Assembly (NCBI GenBank): GCA_023391335.1
Contig: JAEWBG010000058.1
Location: 1 to 43,469 of the forward strand
DNA: 43,469 nucleotides
Source of the DNA: Pseudomonadota bacterium
GTDB lineage: Bacteria > Pseudomonadota > Gammaproteobacteria > Steroidobacterales > Steroidobacteraceae
Direction of reading: 5' to 3'
In this document: one piece after another, positions 1 to 8,535 of the stretch
How the letters are laid out: each line of letters begins with the position of its first letter
Position numbering within the stretch: the stretch's first letter is position 1
Position numbers and translations under genes: made by a program
Notes under the pieces: model-generated
What the model saw: only the letters and a program-made list of their open reading frames with translations
Told to the model about the DNA's origin: nothing
Database searches by the model: none

Positions 1-2
1 CA

Positions 3-689
3 GCTTCCGAGCTGAGCGACGCCGATCTTGCAGCGCGCGCCGCTAAGGGTGAACACGCCGCGTTCGATCAGATCATGCGCCGCTACAACCAGCGACTATT
101 TCGGCTGGCTGTCAGCATCATGAAGGACGCTGCCGAGGCGGAGGACGTGCTGCAGGAAAGTTACGTTCGCGCTTTCTACAAGATCTCGAGTATGAGCGGC
201 GGCAACTTGGGTGCATGGCTCGCGCGTATCGTTCGTAACGAGGCAATCGACCGGTTGCGAGCACGCGAGAGCCGGCAATCGCACATCGCACTCGAAGCCG
301 ATCTTGACTACGACACAGACGACGGGATGACGATGATCGACAACAGCGAAGCGAGCGACTCGCACCGATCCGATCCGCAAGTCACGACCGAGGCTGCGCA
401 GATGCAATCGCTGCTCGAGCAAGCGATCACGCAACTGCCGGATGCGTTCAGATCTGTCTTCGTACTGCGAGAGGTCGAGGGACTGTCAGTCGAAGAAACA
501 TCGGAGTACTTAGGCATTCCGGCCGCGACGGTGAAGACTCGCGATCATCGAGCTCGCAACTTGCTGCGCACATATATAAGTGAGAGCGTCCGCACCACAT
601 TGCCTTCGACGTTCCCCTTCATGGGCGAGCGCTGCGATCGGGTGGTCGCGACCGTGTTGTCTAGACTTCGTCAGGCATCCTCTCCTTAG
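3..689 (+). CDS. ECF-type RNA polymerase sigma factor (5' end outside the window)
   Basis: Extracytoplasmic-function sigma factor that would direct RNA polymerase to a small regulon. The reading frame is open from base 3, and the residues ahead of the first internal ATG (base 75) already match a sigma region 1.2/2 start (SDADLAARAAKGEHAAF), so the true start lies upstream. Region 2 contains AEAEDVLQESYVRAFYKI, followed by an acidic linker rich in D and S. Region 4 contains LPDAFRSVFVLREVEGLSVEE and then a helix-turn-helix ending in TVKTRDHRARNLLR. The tail FPFMGERCDRVVATVLSRL resembles the short Cys-containing C-terminus of some proteobacterial ECF groups. No anti-sigma gene follows; the next gene is convergent. 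The family is certain, the regulon unknown. Confidence 0.93.
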   Translation, partial: ASELSDADLAARAAKGEHAAFDQIMRRYNQRLFRLAVSIMKDAAEAEDVLQESYVRAFYKISSMSGGNLGAWLARIVRNEAIDRLRARESRQSHIALEADLDYDTDDGMTMIDNSEASDSHRSDPQVTTEAAQMQSLLEQAITQLPDAFRSVFVLREVEGLSVEETSEYLGIPAATVKTRDHRARNLLRTYISESVRTTLPSTFPFMGERCDRVVATVLSRLRQASSP

Positions 690-693
690 CTCT

Positions 694-738
694 CGCAAGG
701 CGAGAGGGGACGATGTTCGAGCCCCTCTCCTGCTTGCG
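694..738. terminator. Long hairpin between convergent genes
   Basis: An inverted repeat pairs CGCAAG plus GAGAGGGG (694-709) with CCCCTCTC plus CTTGCG (722-738). A competing smaller hairpin CTCTCGC/GCGAGAG begins just after the sigma-factor stop. There is no clear T tract, so a bidirectional terminator or repetitive-palindrome role is inferred from its position between two gene 3' ends. Confidence 0.45.
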
Positions 739-794
739 TCAACCTCGGCGACTGCCTCATGCACGCTCTCGCGGAACGCGGCTACACGGCTCGC

Positions 795-2807
795 TCATTC
801 CGCCCGCACGTTGTCGATGTAGTACGTGCGGTTATCGCCTAAGAACAACCAGATCGCTTTCACGTCATTCTGGTCGGCGCGGCAGCTCATGGCCGTAAGA
901 TCGATCTCGAGCGTCGTCGAGCTATTCGCATCGGCATTGATCCACGACGAACCTTCGCACCATGTCCAGCCGCTGCCGGTTTGTAGTGCGACATTGTGCC
1001 CCTGTCCGGCGCCGACCAGCGTCAGATCGATCAACAAACGAGTCTTCGTCGAGAGGTCCAATGGTTGGCTGAGATTGGTGCCGAACCAGTCGCCTGCGCT
1101 ACCGACCGCGATTTGCAGCGAAGCGGTGCCGAGCGTCGCGTGCTGATTGCTCTGCACGACGTTTGCGGCCAGATTGTTGATCGAGTGCCATCCGTCGGTG
1201 CCATCTTCAAACGAAAACAGGGTGAGGCCAGCGCCTGGATTGGGCCTGACAGTCACATACAAGTTGGCTTCGTTCGAAGATCGATGCGCGTTGTCCCGGA
1301 CGGTGTAGGGCGCGATAGCCTCACCCACGAAGCCCGATGTTGGCGTGAACGCCACGCTGTAATCCGGCTGCAGCGCGAACATGCCGCTCGGGAGCATCAC
1401 GGTCGTCTGCTGTCCGGCAGAAGTTGGATCCAAATCGATCGATCCCGGCAGCAGGATCAAAGGCCAATACGCGAAATCGTTCTGCAAGGGATCGATCGCG
1501 GCTGGAGTATCGAAGGCGGTCTCGATGCGATCGTCATCCGCAATAGGTTTAAACGGTAGCGGCAAGCCGACTCGAAGTTCCTTCGAAAAGTTGCCGAGGG
1601 CACTGCAGACCGGGCTCGGGCAATAGACGGTAAATTGGTCATAGTCTGGATACAGCGTGCCGTCGTCTTGCTTGTCCGAAAGAATCCAGAACAATGCGCC
1701 GTCGCCACGCAGACGCAGAAAGGTATCCGTCCATTCTTTGTAAACGGCGTTGCGACGATTTTTATCCTGCAATCCGAACTCTCCGAGCATCACCGGTTTG
1801 CCGATCCGGTTCGCATCGCGAATGTGTCGCTGAATCCATTCCGTGCCCCAACTCGCGTCCTTGCCCCAGCTATCCGGATACAAGTGTAACGACATCAGGT
1901 CGACATGTTTGAGGCTGGCAAATGCGACGGTATCGACGCCCTCGTTGCAGTTCTCGGTCCAGTCGGTGCTGCCGGCCGAACAGTAAAAGCCCTCATCGCC
2001 CATCGAGACGAGATGATTGCGATCGATACTCTTGATGTGCGCGGACATCTCTGCGGCCCAGCGCGTTAGCGTTTCCGTGGTGCACGTGTTTGAACGCGGA
2101 TAGACGCCCGCACTCGTACAGCGCGGCTCGTTGGCGAGTTCCCACGCCATGATGGTGGGGTCGTCCTTGTAGCGAACGCCTGTGAAAGTGTTTACGCGAT
2201 TGAGTACGTGCGCGATCCAATCCTTGTACCACTGGCGGATCGTTTGGTCGGTGTAGAAATCGTCGTGGTATGTGCCGTTGCGCCAGCGTACGTATTGATC
2301 CATTCCGCCGAACGCATTCCAGTTGTTGATGAACGGGATGACGAGCTTGATGCCCTTGCGCTGCGCTGTGTAGACGACGTAGTCGAGTTTCTGCAGGCCA
2401 TCGGCCCCGTCATTGTAGGCCGGTGAAGATCCATCCCAATATTGAAAGTAGATATCCTGCTTCTTGCCGGCGCCATCGATCGAGTTGGACCCATCCTGAT
2501 TACCGATATCGATGGCTCCCCAGACGCGCATGACACTGAAATCGTTGGCGGCAGCCGTGTCGAACAGCGCATCCACCATGAACTGGGACTTGTAGATGGG
2601 ATAGTAGTTGTTCGATCCGACGAAGCGAAACGGGCGCCCGCGCCAGTAAAGATCGGACCCGATTCGGCTGACGAAGGCGCCATCCCCGCGCCTATGTGCC
2701 GAAGGCATTGGGTCGGTGCGATCAGTGGCCTTGGCCGCAAGGGTGAAAAGAAGAAAGAACGCAGTTGCGCAAGCCGCACCGGCGGCGCGAACAGATGACC
2801 TGAGCAT
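795..2807 (-). CDS. Secreted GH5-type beta-mannanase/cellulase with C-terminal carbohydrate-binding-like domain
   Basis: Predicted exported glycoside hydrolase of 670 residues. The start at 2807 is preceded by GGGGGA and opens a signal peptide ending near AAKA|TD (residue 27). Residues about 45-400 form a GH5-like (beta/alpha)8 domain. WELANEP (222-228) supplies the general acid/base E227, and GEFG (342-345) supplies the nucleophile E343, the layout of endo-beta-mannanases. Residues about 424-522 look like an Ig/cadherin-like linker domain. Residues about 528-670, rich in W and G and ending in YYIDNV, look like a beta-sandwich carbohydrate-binding module. A perfect palindrome sits in the promoter region. 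Mannan specificity is inferred from the fold; another beta-1,4-glucan is possible. Confidence 0.88.
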   Translation of the reverse strand: MLRSSVRAAGAACATAFFLLFTLAAKATDRTDPMPSAHRRGDGAFVSRIGSDLYWRGRPFRFVGSNNYYPIYKSQFMVDALFDTAAANDFSVMRVWGAIDIGNQDGSNSIDGAGKKQDIYFQYWDGSSPAYNDGADGLQKLDYVVYTAQRKGIKLVIPFINNWNAFGGMDQYVRWRNGTYHDDFYTDQTIRQWYKDWIAHVLNRVNTFTGVRYKDDPTIMAWELANEPRCTSAGVYPRSNTCTTETLTRWAAEMSAHIKSIDRNHLVSMGDEGFYCSAGSTDWTENCNEGVDTVAFASLKHVDLMSLHLYPDSWGKDASWGTEWIQRHIRDANRIGKPVMLGEFGLQDKNRRNAVYKEWTDTFLRLRGDGALFWILSDKQDDGTLYPDYDQFTVYCPSPVCSALGNFSKELRVGLPLPFKPIADDDRIETAFDTPAAIDPLQNDFAYWPLILLPGSIDLDPTSAGQQTTVMLPSGMFALQPDYSVAFTPTSGFVGEAIAPYTVRDNAHRSSNEANLYVTVRPNPGAGLTLFSFEDGTDGWHSINNLAANVVQSNQHATLGTASLQIAVGSAGDWFGTNLSQPLDLSTKTRLLIDLTLVGAGQGHNVALQTGSGWTWCEGSSWINADANSSTTLEIDLTAMSCRADQNDVKAIWLFLGDNRTYYIDNVRAE

Positions 2808-2840
2808 GCAAATCCCCCATGCTGCTTCCCGCAGCTCTAT

Positions 2841-2857
2841 TAAACCAACTTGGTTTA
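2841..2857. promoter_or_regulatory. Perfect 8-1-8 palindrome, candidate operator
   Basis: TAAACCAA-C-TTGGTTTA is an exact inverted repeat lying 34-50 bases upstream of the glycoside hydrolase start. Its size and place suit a dimeric repressor controlling a polysaccharide-use gene. The regulator is not in the window, and the assignment is inference. Confidence 0.5.
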
Positions 2858-2943
2858 TTAAAGAACTGCAGTCTAGATTTGCCGTCGCGCAGGGGTCAAG
2901 ACCGGGGAGCGATGAAACTCCGGATCCGCGATAGGGATTTACC

Positions 2944-4509
2944 GTGGACATGACAACCAACGATCTCCACACGCCGCTCGCAGCTCTGGTCGAAACCTCG
3001 AAGCAAATTGCTTCGACGACATCGCGGCTGAAGAAACAGCAGTTGACCGCGACATTGCTGCGGCAGGTGAACCCGCAAGAGGTGCAGCTTGCGGTGAGCT
3101 ATTTGGCGGGCGAGCCGCGCCAGGGGCGAACTGGAATCAGCTTCACGATGCTTAAAGGTGCGAGCCAGGCACCCACCGCCGATGAATCCTCCCTAACACT
3201 TCCGGATCTGGATCGCGCTCTGGACGAGATCGTTGCAATCAAAGGATCGGGGTCGACGGCCAAGCGTTCCAACGCGCTCCAGGATTTATTCGCGCGCGCG
3301 ACGGCAGAAGAGAGTGAGTTCTTGTGGCGTTTGATCGCTGGAGAATTGCGTCAAGGCGCGCTAGCCGGAGTGATGCTCGATGCAATTGCGGTCGCAAGCG
3401 GTATCGAGGCCAGTGCGGTTCGTAGAGCCGCGATGTACGCGCCTTCGCTTGGGACCGTCGCGGAAATTGCATTCGCGGAAGGAACGGCAGGACTGCAACG
3501 GTTTCAACTGCAGCCTATGCACCCCATCGTACCGATGTTGGCTCAGACAGCGGCGGACGTGGATGAAGCGCTAGCGCTGTTTGACGGCGAAGCCGCGTTC
3601 GAATGGAAGATGGATGGAGCGCGCATCCAAGTCCACAAAGTCGGCGACGACGTTCGCATCTACACGAGGAATTTGAACGATGTTTCGCATGCCGTTCCCG
3701 AGATCGTCGAGCAAGCACGCAATTTCGCGCCGCACACGCTCGTACTAGACGGCGAAGCAATCGTATTCAATGCCGCCGGCCGACCTGTTGCATTCCAAAC
3801 GACAATGCGACGTTTCGGTCGCAAGCTGGACGTGGACTCGCTTCGGCATGAATTGCCGATCCGCGCGTTCTACTTCGATTGCTTGAGACTCGATGACCGC
3901 ACGTTAGCGGACAAGCCACTGCGGGAGCGTGCTGAGTCCCTGCACGGAGCGATTCCGCCGGAACTCCTCATGCCGAGACTTGTGACCGCGGATCGCGATC
4001 AAGCACAGGCGTTCTATGACGCTGCGCTCGCGGCAGGTCACGAAGGTGTGATGGCAAAGGCGCTTGCTGCTCCGTACGAAGCCGGCAATCGCGGAGCGAG
4101 TTGGCTCAAGATCAAACGCGCACACACTTTGGATTTGGTGGTGCTGGCGGCCGAATGGGGACATGGTCGCCGCCGCGGCTTGCTATCGAATCTGCATCTC
4201 GGCGCGTTCGATGCAGAAACTGGCGAGTACGTCATGTTGGGTAAGACGTTCAAAGGCCTCACTGATGAAATGCTTCGCTGGCAGACACAGGAGTTTTTGG
4301 CGCGCGAAGTACGTCGCGATGATTGGACTGTGTATGTGCGGCCGGAGTTGGTGGTGGAGGTTGCTTTCAGCGACATCCAAGCGAGCTCGCGTTATCCCGG
4401 GGGTCTCGCGCTGCGCCTCGCTCGCGTGAAACGCTATCGATCGGATAAACGCGCAGAAGATGCGGATTCGCTCGAAGCCGTGAAGCTTATCTTTGCGAGG
4501 CAGGGTTGA
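2944..4509 (+). CDS. ATP-dependent DNA ligase, LigB-like
   Basis: Seals nicks in duplex DNA using ATP. The protein has 521 residues, the size of the mycobacterial LigB/archaeal-like class: an N-terminal alpha-helical DNA-binding domain (about 1-200), a nucleotidyltransferase domain and an OB-fold. Motif I is KMDGAR with adenylated lysine K222. LDGEAIVF (near 269) is motif III, EGVMAK (near 367) motif IV and SWLKIKR (near 386) motif V. The start is GTG at 2944, with AGGG seven bases upstream; ATG at 2950 is an alternative. It is divergent from the glycoside hydrolase, and no helicase, nuclease or Ku partner is adjacent. It would supplement the essential NAD-dependent ligase; a repair role is inferred. 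Confidence 0.95.
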   Translation: MDMTTNDLHTPLAALVETSKQIASTTSRLKKQQLTATLLRQVNPQEVQLAVSYLAGEPRQGRTGISFTMLKGASQAPTADESSLTLPDLDRALDEIVAIKGSGSTAKRSNALQDLFARATAEESEFLWRLIAGELRQGALAGVMLDAIAVASGIEASAVRRAAMYAPSLGTVAEIAFAEGTAGLQRFQLQPMHPIVPMLAQTAADVDEALALFDGEAAFEWKMDGARIQVHKVGDDVRIYTRNLNDVSHAVPEIVEQARNFAPHTLVLDGEAIVFNAAGRPVAFQTTMRRFGRKLDVDSLRHELPIRAFYFDCLRLDDRTLADKPLRERAESLHGAIPPELLMPRLVTADRDQAQAFYDAALAAGHEGVMAKALAAPYEAGNRGASWLKIKRAHTLDLVVLAAEWGHGRRRGLLSNLHLGAFDAETGEYVMLGKTFKGLTDEMLRWQTQEFLAREVRRDDWTVYVRPELVVEVAFSDIQASSRYPGGLALRLARVKRYRSDKRAEDADSLEAVKLIFARQG

Positions 4510-4589
4510 TGGGCCGGAGTCGATACGGGAATTCAGGACGCAACACAAAGAACGCAAAGATAGAAATGTGAGCTGCGCGTGCAACGCAG

Positions 4590-4778
4590 AAGGAAGTGAT
4601 GAGGTGATGAAGTGAAGGCGATTGCGCGTGAAGCGTGCAGCCCAACAGTGAATCCTCGCACAGCACCCGCACTCTTAGAGAGCCTCTGTGCACTGCCAGA
4701 TTTGTTAGCTCATGCCGAACCGCGGTGACCTTCGCTTTTCACGCGCCTTGCGCTTTCACTCCATCACTTCATCACGTC
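4590..4778. repeat. Inverted-repeat (MITE/REP-like) element between convergent genes
   Basis: The left arm (about 4590-4634, containing GAAGTGATGAGGTGATGAAG) is an imperfect inverted copy of the right arm (about 4733-4778, containing CACTCCATCACTTCATCAC). The right arm is also shared with the elements at 10355-10538 and 21039-21222, and arms of the same type occur at 8028-8199. No coding sequence is evident inside. It fills most of the 270-base gap between the ligase and the convergent unknown gene. Confidence 0.6.
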
Positions 4779-4779
4779 C

Positions 4780-5151
4780 TCAGCGTTCCGCCTCCGGAAA
4801 ATCGTGCTGCCGAGCCACCGGTGTGGTTATCGCGGTGAGAGCGCCATCATCTGCGGCAAGGCGTTCAGGCGATAGCCAATAGGTCGCGTACCAACCGCTC
4901 GCATCGCTCACGTCATAGCGCTGACCGACCGAATTGTTCACGCTGCGTGGAGTCACATGCAGGCCGTGCTGCGAGTGCTCATTCAGGACGTGTTTGAGAT
5001 GAGAGACGGCGTCCTCGGTGGTGTATTCGTGCTGCACGAGACGCATCGCATTCTCGCGCTCATGCGCGACCACCCAGAGCCGCGCAAAATCGCGGGTCTC
5101 CGGAAACATGTGATCGGTCGCGGTGGAGTGATAAGGAGTGGTGTGTTCCAT
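4780..5151 (-). CDS. Hypothetical protein, 123 aa
   Basis: No family recognised. The start at 5151 (MEHTTPYHS) has GGAG six bases upstream; longer in-frame starts lack a ribosome site and lie over the divergent promoter region. The protein is soluble and rich in H, T and E. It has a helical centre (RLWVVAHERENAMRLVQHEY) and a C-terminal part with several aromatic residues (DASGWYATYWLSPERL). There is no signal peptide or membrane segment. It is divergent from the BON-domain gene at 5284, with about 130 bases between them. Confidence 0.6.
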   Translation of the reverse strand: MEHTTPYHSTATDHMFPETRDFARLWVVAHERENAMRLVQHEYTTEDAVSHLKHVLNEHSQHGLHVTPRSVNNSVGQRYDVSDASGWYATYWLSPERLAADDGALTAITTPVARQHDFPEAER

Positions 5152-5283
5152 TTGAACTCCGAGATGACGGTGAGTATCACCTAAGCGCCACCGCGTCCCA
5201 TGTGGTTCCCTAGAACCGATCTTCGAATCCCTTGAATCCTCACGCCGGCTTCGCGCGTTGAGTATTGTTCGACTGGAGGAACC

Positions 5284-5661
5284 ATGGCTACACATCGTTT
5301 TCGTTCATCTGAGATTCCGGATCCACGTAGCAGCATGGCCTGGCGCGCCGCGGGTGCACAGTTCTATCCCGGCGGTGCGTACGATGCGATGCAAGAAATT
5401 TCGCATCGGGGCAAAGGACCGAAAGGCTATCGGCCGAGCGACGCGCGATTGACGGAAATTATTTGCGAGCGCCTCACTGAGGATCCGTTCATAGACGCGC
5501 GCAACATTTCAGTCGACGTCAAGGAGGGCGAGGTGACGCTGACCGGCTCGGTGGAGGAGCGTCGCCAAAAATACGCCGCGGAAGATAGAGTCGCGGATGT
5601 GTTCGGTGTGACCGAGGTTCATAACAATTTGAGCGTGGCTCGGTACGCCGACGAAGACTGA
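5284..5661 (+). CDS. BON-domain protein, 125 aa
   Basis: One BON domain fills residues about 55-123 (SDARLTEIICERLTEDPFID, then VTLTGSV and NNLSV). BON domains are alpha/beta modules linked to membrane, osmotic and envelope stress. The start at 5284 has a strong GGAGGA. There is no signal peptide. The stretch SHRGKGPKGYRPSDARL closely matches SHRGRGPKGYARSDERL in the large protein at 37788-39107, so the two are paralogues; the larger one adds long disordered flanks. Confidence 0.85.
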   Translation: MATHRFRSSEIPDPRSSMAWRAAGAQFYPGGAYDAMQEISHRGKGPKGYRPSDARLTEIICERLTEDPFIDARNISVDVKEGEVTLTGSVEERRQKYAAEDRVADVFGVTEVHNNLSVARYADED

Positions 5662-5868
5662 TCTCGAACCTGCGTCCCGCATTCGAGCGGCGACGCATCC
5701 CCGCGCATTGCTCGCAGTGTCAGATCTTGCGAATCGTTGTGCTGGCACTCCTCTTCATCCATGAAGTGTTGCCGGTTGAGATTCTTCGCGGCGTCCGCTT
5801 CGCTGTAGCACCTAGTCCGATTCTTCTTACACGACGTAGAATCCGGCGCTACCGCCGAGGAGTCACAC

Positions 5869-7368
5869 ATGAAGCCGCACATGCTCCGCGCTCTTCCTGC
5901 GCTCTGTTTGTTCGCACTGTCCCGCCTGGCGAACGCGCAGGGCGATCTCAAGTTCTCGGATATCGAGGGATGGTGGTCAGCGGAGCCATCGTATGCGGGG
6001 GAGAGCTCGCGCGTGGTGCTGCACTTCCTGCAAGAAAACGGCAAGCAAGCGGTGAGGTTGTCGTTACTAGGCATCGGCGGCTACGACGTTCCGGTCGGAA
6101 CGGTGAGCCTCGACGGCACGACGCTGAATATGCAGCCGTTTCCGTTTCCGCTCCAGTTCGATTCGGGCAAGCAAACCTTAAGCGGAGTCCTGCCCGAGGC
6201 AGCCGTGCCGGTGTATCGAATCCCGGTCGAGTTTCATCGCATCGAGCCGCTCGCCAAACCTGCGCCGCCGGTGTGGAAAGCACCGCGTCCGATCGTAGAG
6301 TGGCAGCACGATGTGAATGAACCTGTGTGGGCAGGTCTCGAGTACGACCCGCAGTCGAAGCTTCTGTTTGTAGGCACTGAAGGCGGCAAGTTGCATGCGC
6401 TCAAGTCAAACGGAACGAATGCATGGACATTCGAGACCGGCGGTGCCATTCGCGCTCGGCCAGTCGCGATCGATCGCTGCGTCTATGTGTCATCGGACGC
6501 TGGTTACCTGTGGGCACTCGATCAGCGAACCGGCAAGCAACGATGGCGCGCAGATATCGATGCCGGAAGCGTACCGCGCATTCCGACCACCGAAGAAAAG
6601 ACGCGTTGGGATCGCTACGGCTCTAGCGTCGTCAGCGATGGCACGCGCTTGTTCATTGCGAGCCGCGACAAGCGTCTGTATGCGATCGATCGCGCAACCG
6701 GCAAAGAGATCTGGCACCTCGAAGCGAACGACATCGTGACGGCGACGCCGGTCCTGTATCGTGACTTGGTAATCTTTTCTTCTTATGACGGTGCGATCCG
6801 AGCGGCACGCAAGGACGATGGTACGGATGTGTGGAAGTACGATGCGAAATTGCCCGTTGCTGGCGATCTCGCGGTCAACAATGGGAAGGTGTTCGCAGGC
6901 AGCCGAACCTACGATTTAATCGCTCTCAACGCTGACAACGGCCAGGAGCTTTGGAAACACTACTACTGGCTCTCGTGGATCGAATCGCCACCCGTCGTGC
7001 GCGAGGGTACGGTCTACACAGGTTCGTCCGATGCAACGAAGGTCTACGCGCTCGATACGAACACTGGCCGCTCGAAATGGGAAACCCATGTGCCAGGCTG
7101 GGCATGGGCGCGAACAGCGGTATCCGACAAGTGGGTGGTCGCGGGAACGGTCGGCAAGGGTGCCTATCCGGGTCCGCGAGCCGGATCGCTGGCGGCGTTG
7201 GATCGGAAGAGCGGCGAGTTACGTTGGATGTTGCTGAATCCCCCGAGTAAGGCGGTGCTGGATGCGAAGCAAGAGTGGGGATTCGGCGCGGCTCCGGCGG
7301 CGGGCAAAGATATTTTCTATGCCGCCGATCTCGCCGGACGCGTCTACGCCATCCGACTGCCGAGCTAA
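5869..7368 (+). CDS. Exported PQQ-type beta-propeller protein, 499 aa
   Basis: Signal peptide MKPHMLRALPALCLFALSRL ending ANA|Q, so it is predicted periplasmic. Residues about 25-120 form an N-terminal beta-rich domain of unknown role. From about residue 140, seven PQQ-like blades follow the A-L-D-x-x-T-G-K-x-x-W pattern, for example YLWALDQRTGKQRW, RLYAIDRATGKEIW and KVYALDTNTGRSKW. It resembles BamB-like propellers or dehydrogenase-like repeats, but no metal or quinone catalytic residues are evident. GAGGAG precedes the ATG. A scaffold or binding role is more likely than an enzyme. Confidence 0.85.
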   Translation: MKPHMLRALPALCLFALSRLANAQGDLKFSDIEGWWSAEPSYAGESSRVVLHFLQENGKQAVRLSLLGIGGYDVPVGTVSLDGTTLNMQPFPFPLQFDSGKQTLSGVLPEAAVPVYRIPVEFHRIEPLAKPAPPVWKAPRPIVEWQHDVNEPVWAGLEYDPQSKLLFVGTEGGKLHALKSNGTNAWTFETGGAIRARPVAIDRCVYVSSDAGYLWALDQRTGKQRWRADIDAGSVPRIPTTEEKTRWDRYGSSVVSDGTRLFIASRDKRLYAIDRATGKEIWHLEANDIVTATPVLYRDLVIFSSYDGAIRAARKDDGTDVWKYDAKLPVAGDLAVNNGKVFAGSRTYDLIALNADNGQELWKHYYWLSWIESPPVVREGTVYTGSSDATKVYALDTNTGRSKWETHVPGWAWARTAVSDKWVVAGTVGKGAYPGPRAGSLAALDRKSGELRWMLLNPPSKAVLDAKQEWGFGAAPAAGKDIFYAADLAGRVYAIRLPS

Positions 7369-7419
7369 TCCGCAGCAGTAATTAGAACCGAACTTGTACA
7401 CATCATCGAAGGCGGCATA

Positions 7420-8022
7420 GTGAATCTTCCTGTCTCTGCGGCGCTCATCATTCTCGTCGCGACCACTGCAATCAGCCTGATCGGGCTGTTCGGATCTCAC
7501 AAGCTCATCGAACAAAGCCTATTTCGCCCGTACTGGTTCTTGCGTCGTAAGCAGTACGACACGGTCATATCGAGCGGCTTCGTGCATGCGGACTTGATGC
7601 ACCTCATCTTCAATATGATGACGTTCTACTTTTTCGGTTTCGCACTCGAGCGCCGTATCGGCACGACGCACTTCGTATTGCTATATCTAGCGGGTCTTTT
7701 GATCAGTCACGGAGGCACGTACTACAAGCATCGCAATGATCCGGACTACGCAAGCCTAGGTGCGTCGGGCGCGATCTCGGCGATCCTATTTGCCGCGATT
7801 CTGTTCTTTCCCCATCAGTCGCTGTACATCATCCCGATTCCGATCCCGATCCCGGCGCCGTTGTTCGCTGTCGGTTATCTCGCGTACACCTGGTGGGCGT
7901 CCAAGCATCCGCATGGGCGCATCAATCACGACGCTCACTTGGGCGGTGCAATCACCGGACTTGTATACGTTCTGCTGGTCGAGCCGCGGGCGTATGGGAA
8001 TTTGATGCGATCGATTCTGTAA
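7420..8022 (+). CDS. Rhomboid-family intramembrane serine protease
   Basis: Integral membrane protease of 200 residues with about six hydrophobic segments. Rhomboid landmarks are present: H61-x3-N65 (HLIFN) in the second helix, the catalytic serine S116 in GASG (114-117), and the catalytic histidine H173 in HDAHLGGA in the last helix. A PIPIPIPAP stretch lies in a loop (residues 139-147). The start is GTG at 7420 after GAAGG. It follows the propeller gene by 51 bases and may be co-transcribed. The substrate is unknown. Confidence 0.93.
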   Translation: MNLPVSAALIILVATTAISLIGLFGSHKLIEQSLFRPYWFLRRKQYDTVISSGFVHADLMHLIFNMMTFYFFGFALERRIGTTHFVLLYLAGLLISHGGTYYKHRNDPDYASLGASGAISAILFAAILFFPHQSLYIIPIPIPIPAPLFAVGYLAYTWWASKHPHGRINHDAHLGGAITGLVYVLLVEPRAYGNLMRSIL

Positions 8023-8027
8023 GTGGG

Positions 8028-8199
8028 AAGGTGAGGAAGTGATGGAGTGAAGGCGCAAGGCGCGTGACAGGCGCAGCAGGCGGCTCAAATATAACGTGTG
8101 CAACTCGAGCGAACGCTGGAGTGAGGCACGGACCGGCGGGACCTACGCCGTTCACGTGCGCAGCATCTCACCTCATCACCCCATCACTTTTCCATCACG
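8028..8199. repeat. Inverted-repeat element of the 4.6/10.4/21.1 kb type
   Basis: The left arm (about 8028-8066, with GAAGTGATGGAGTGAAGGCG) and right arm (about 8151-8199, with CATCACCCCATCAC) are imperfect inverted copies separated by about 85 bases of unrelated sequence. It lies directly after the rhomboid stop codon. No open frame is supported inside. Confidence 0.55.
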
Positions 8200-8208
8200 C
8201 ATAAAGTG

Positions 8209-8279
8209 AAGCCCCGTCGAAGAGGGCGGGGCTTCGGCTCGGGTCCGTAAGAACAACCTCGTGATGAGGTGGACCGAGC
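8209..8279 (+). terminator. Tandem hairpins after the rhomboid gene
   Basis: The first hairpin pairs AAGCCCCG (8209-8216) with CGGGGCTT (8227-8234). A second, branched hairpin pairs GCTCGGGTCC (8237-8246) with GGACCGAGC (8271-8279, one bulge) and encloses ACCTC-GTGAT-GAGGT (8256-8270). A third small hairpin GGAGT/ACTCC follows near 8311-8327. There is no T tract on this strand. The set could be a terminator or a structured RNA. The rest of the gap to 8535 shows no gene. Confidence 0.45.
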
Positions 8280-8535
8280 ATATGGAAGAGCTAGGTTTTC
8301 GTCGCTTGGACAGGGAGTCAAAGGCACTCCGACGTCGAATCACCGATAACTTCGCTTGCTTCCGATCCCGTGACGCACGGGCGTCGCTTCCGGTTCCGCA
8401 CTCGAAAAACTTTTTTCGCCCCGTGCCTGCGTGAAGGTTCGTTTAGCGCTGCGTGTCGGACGCGTCTTGCAGCTTCCGCTGCGTTGCGCACGCCGAGTAT
8501 GATCCGACCTCTTTCAAATTCGCCGGGGGAAGCGC

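Noticed and set aside
2837..2867. Palindrome near 2850 as an intrinsic terminator
   Set aside because: It lies between two divergent starts and is AT-rich without a T tract, so an operator fits better.
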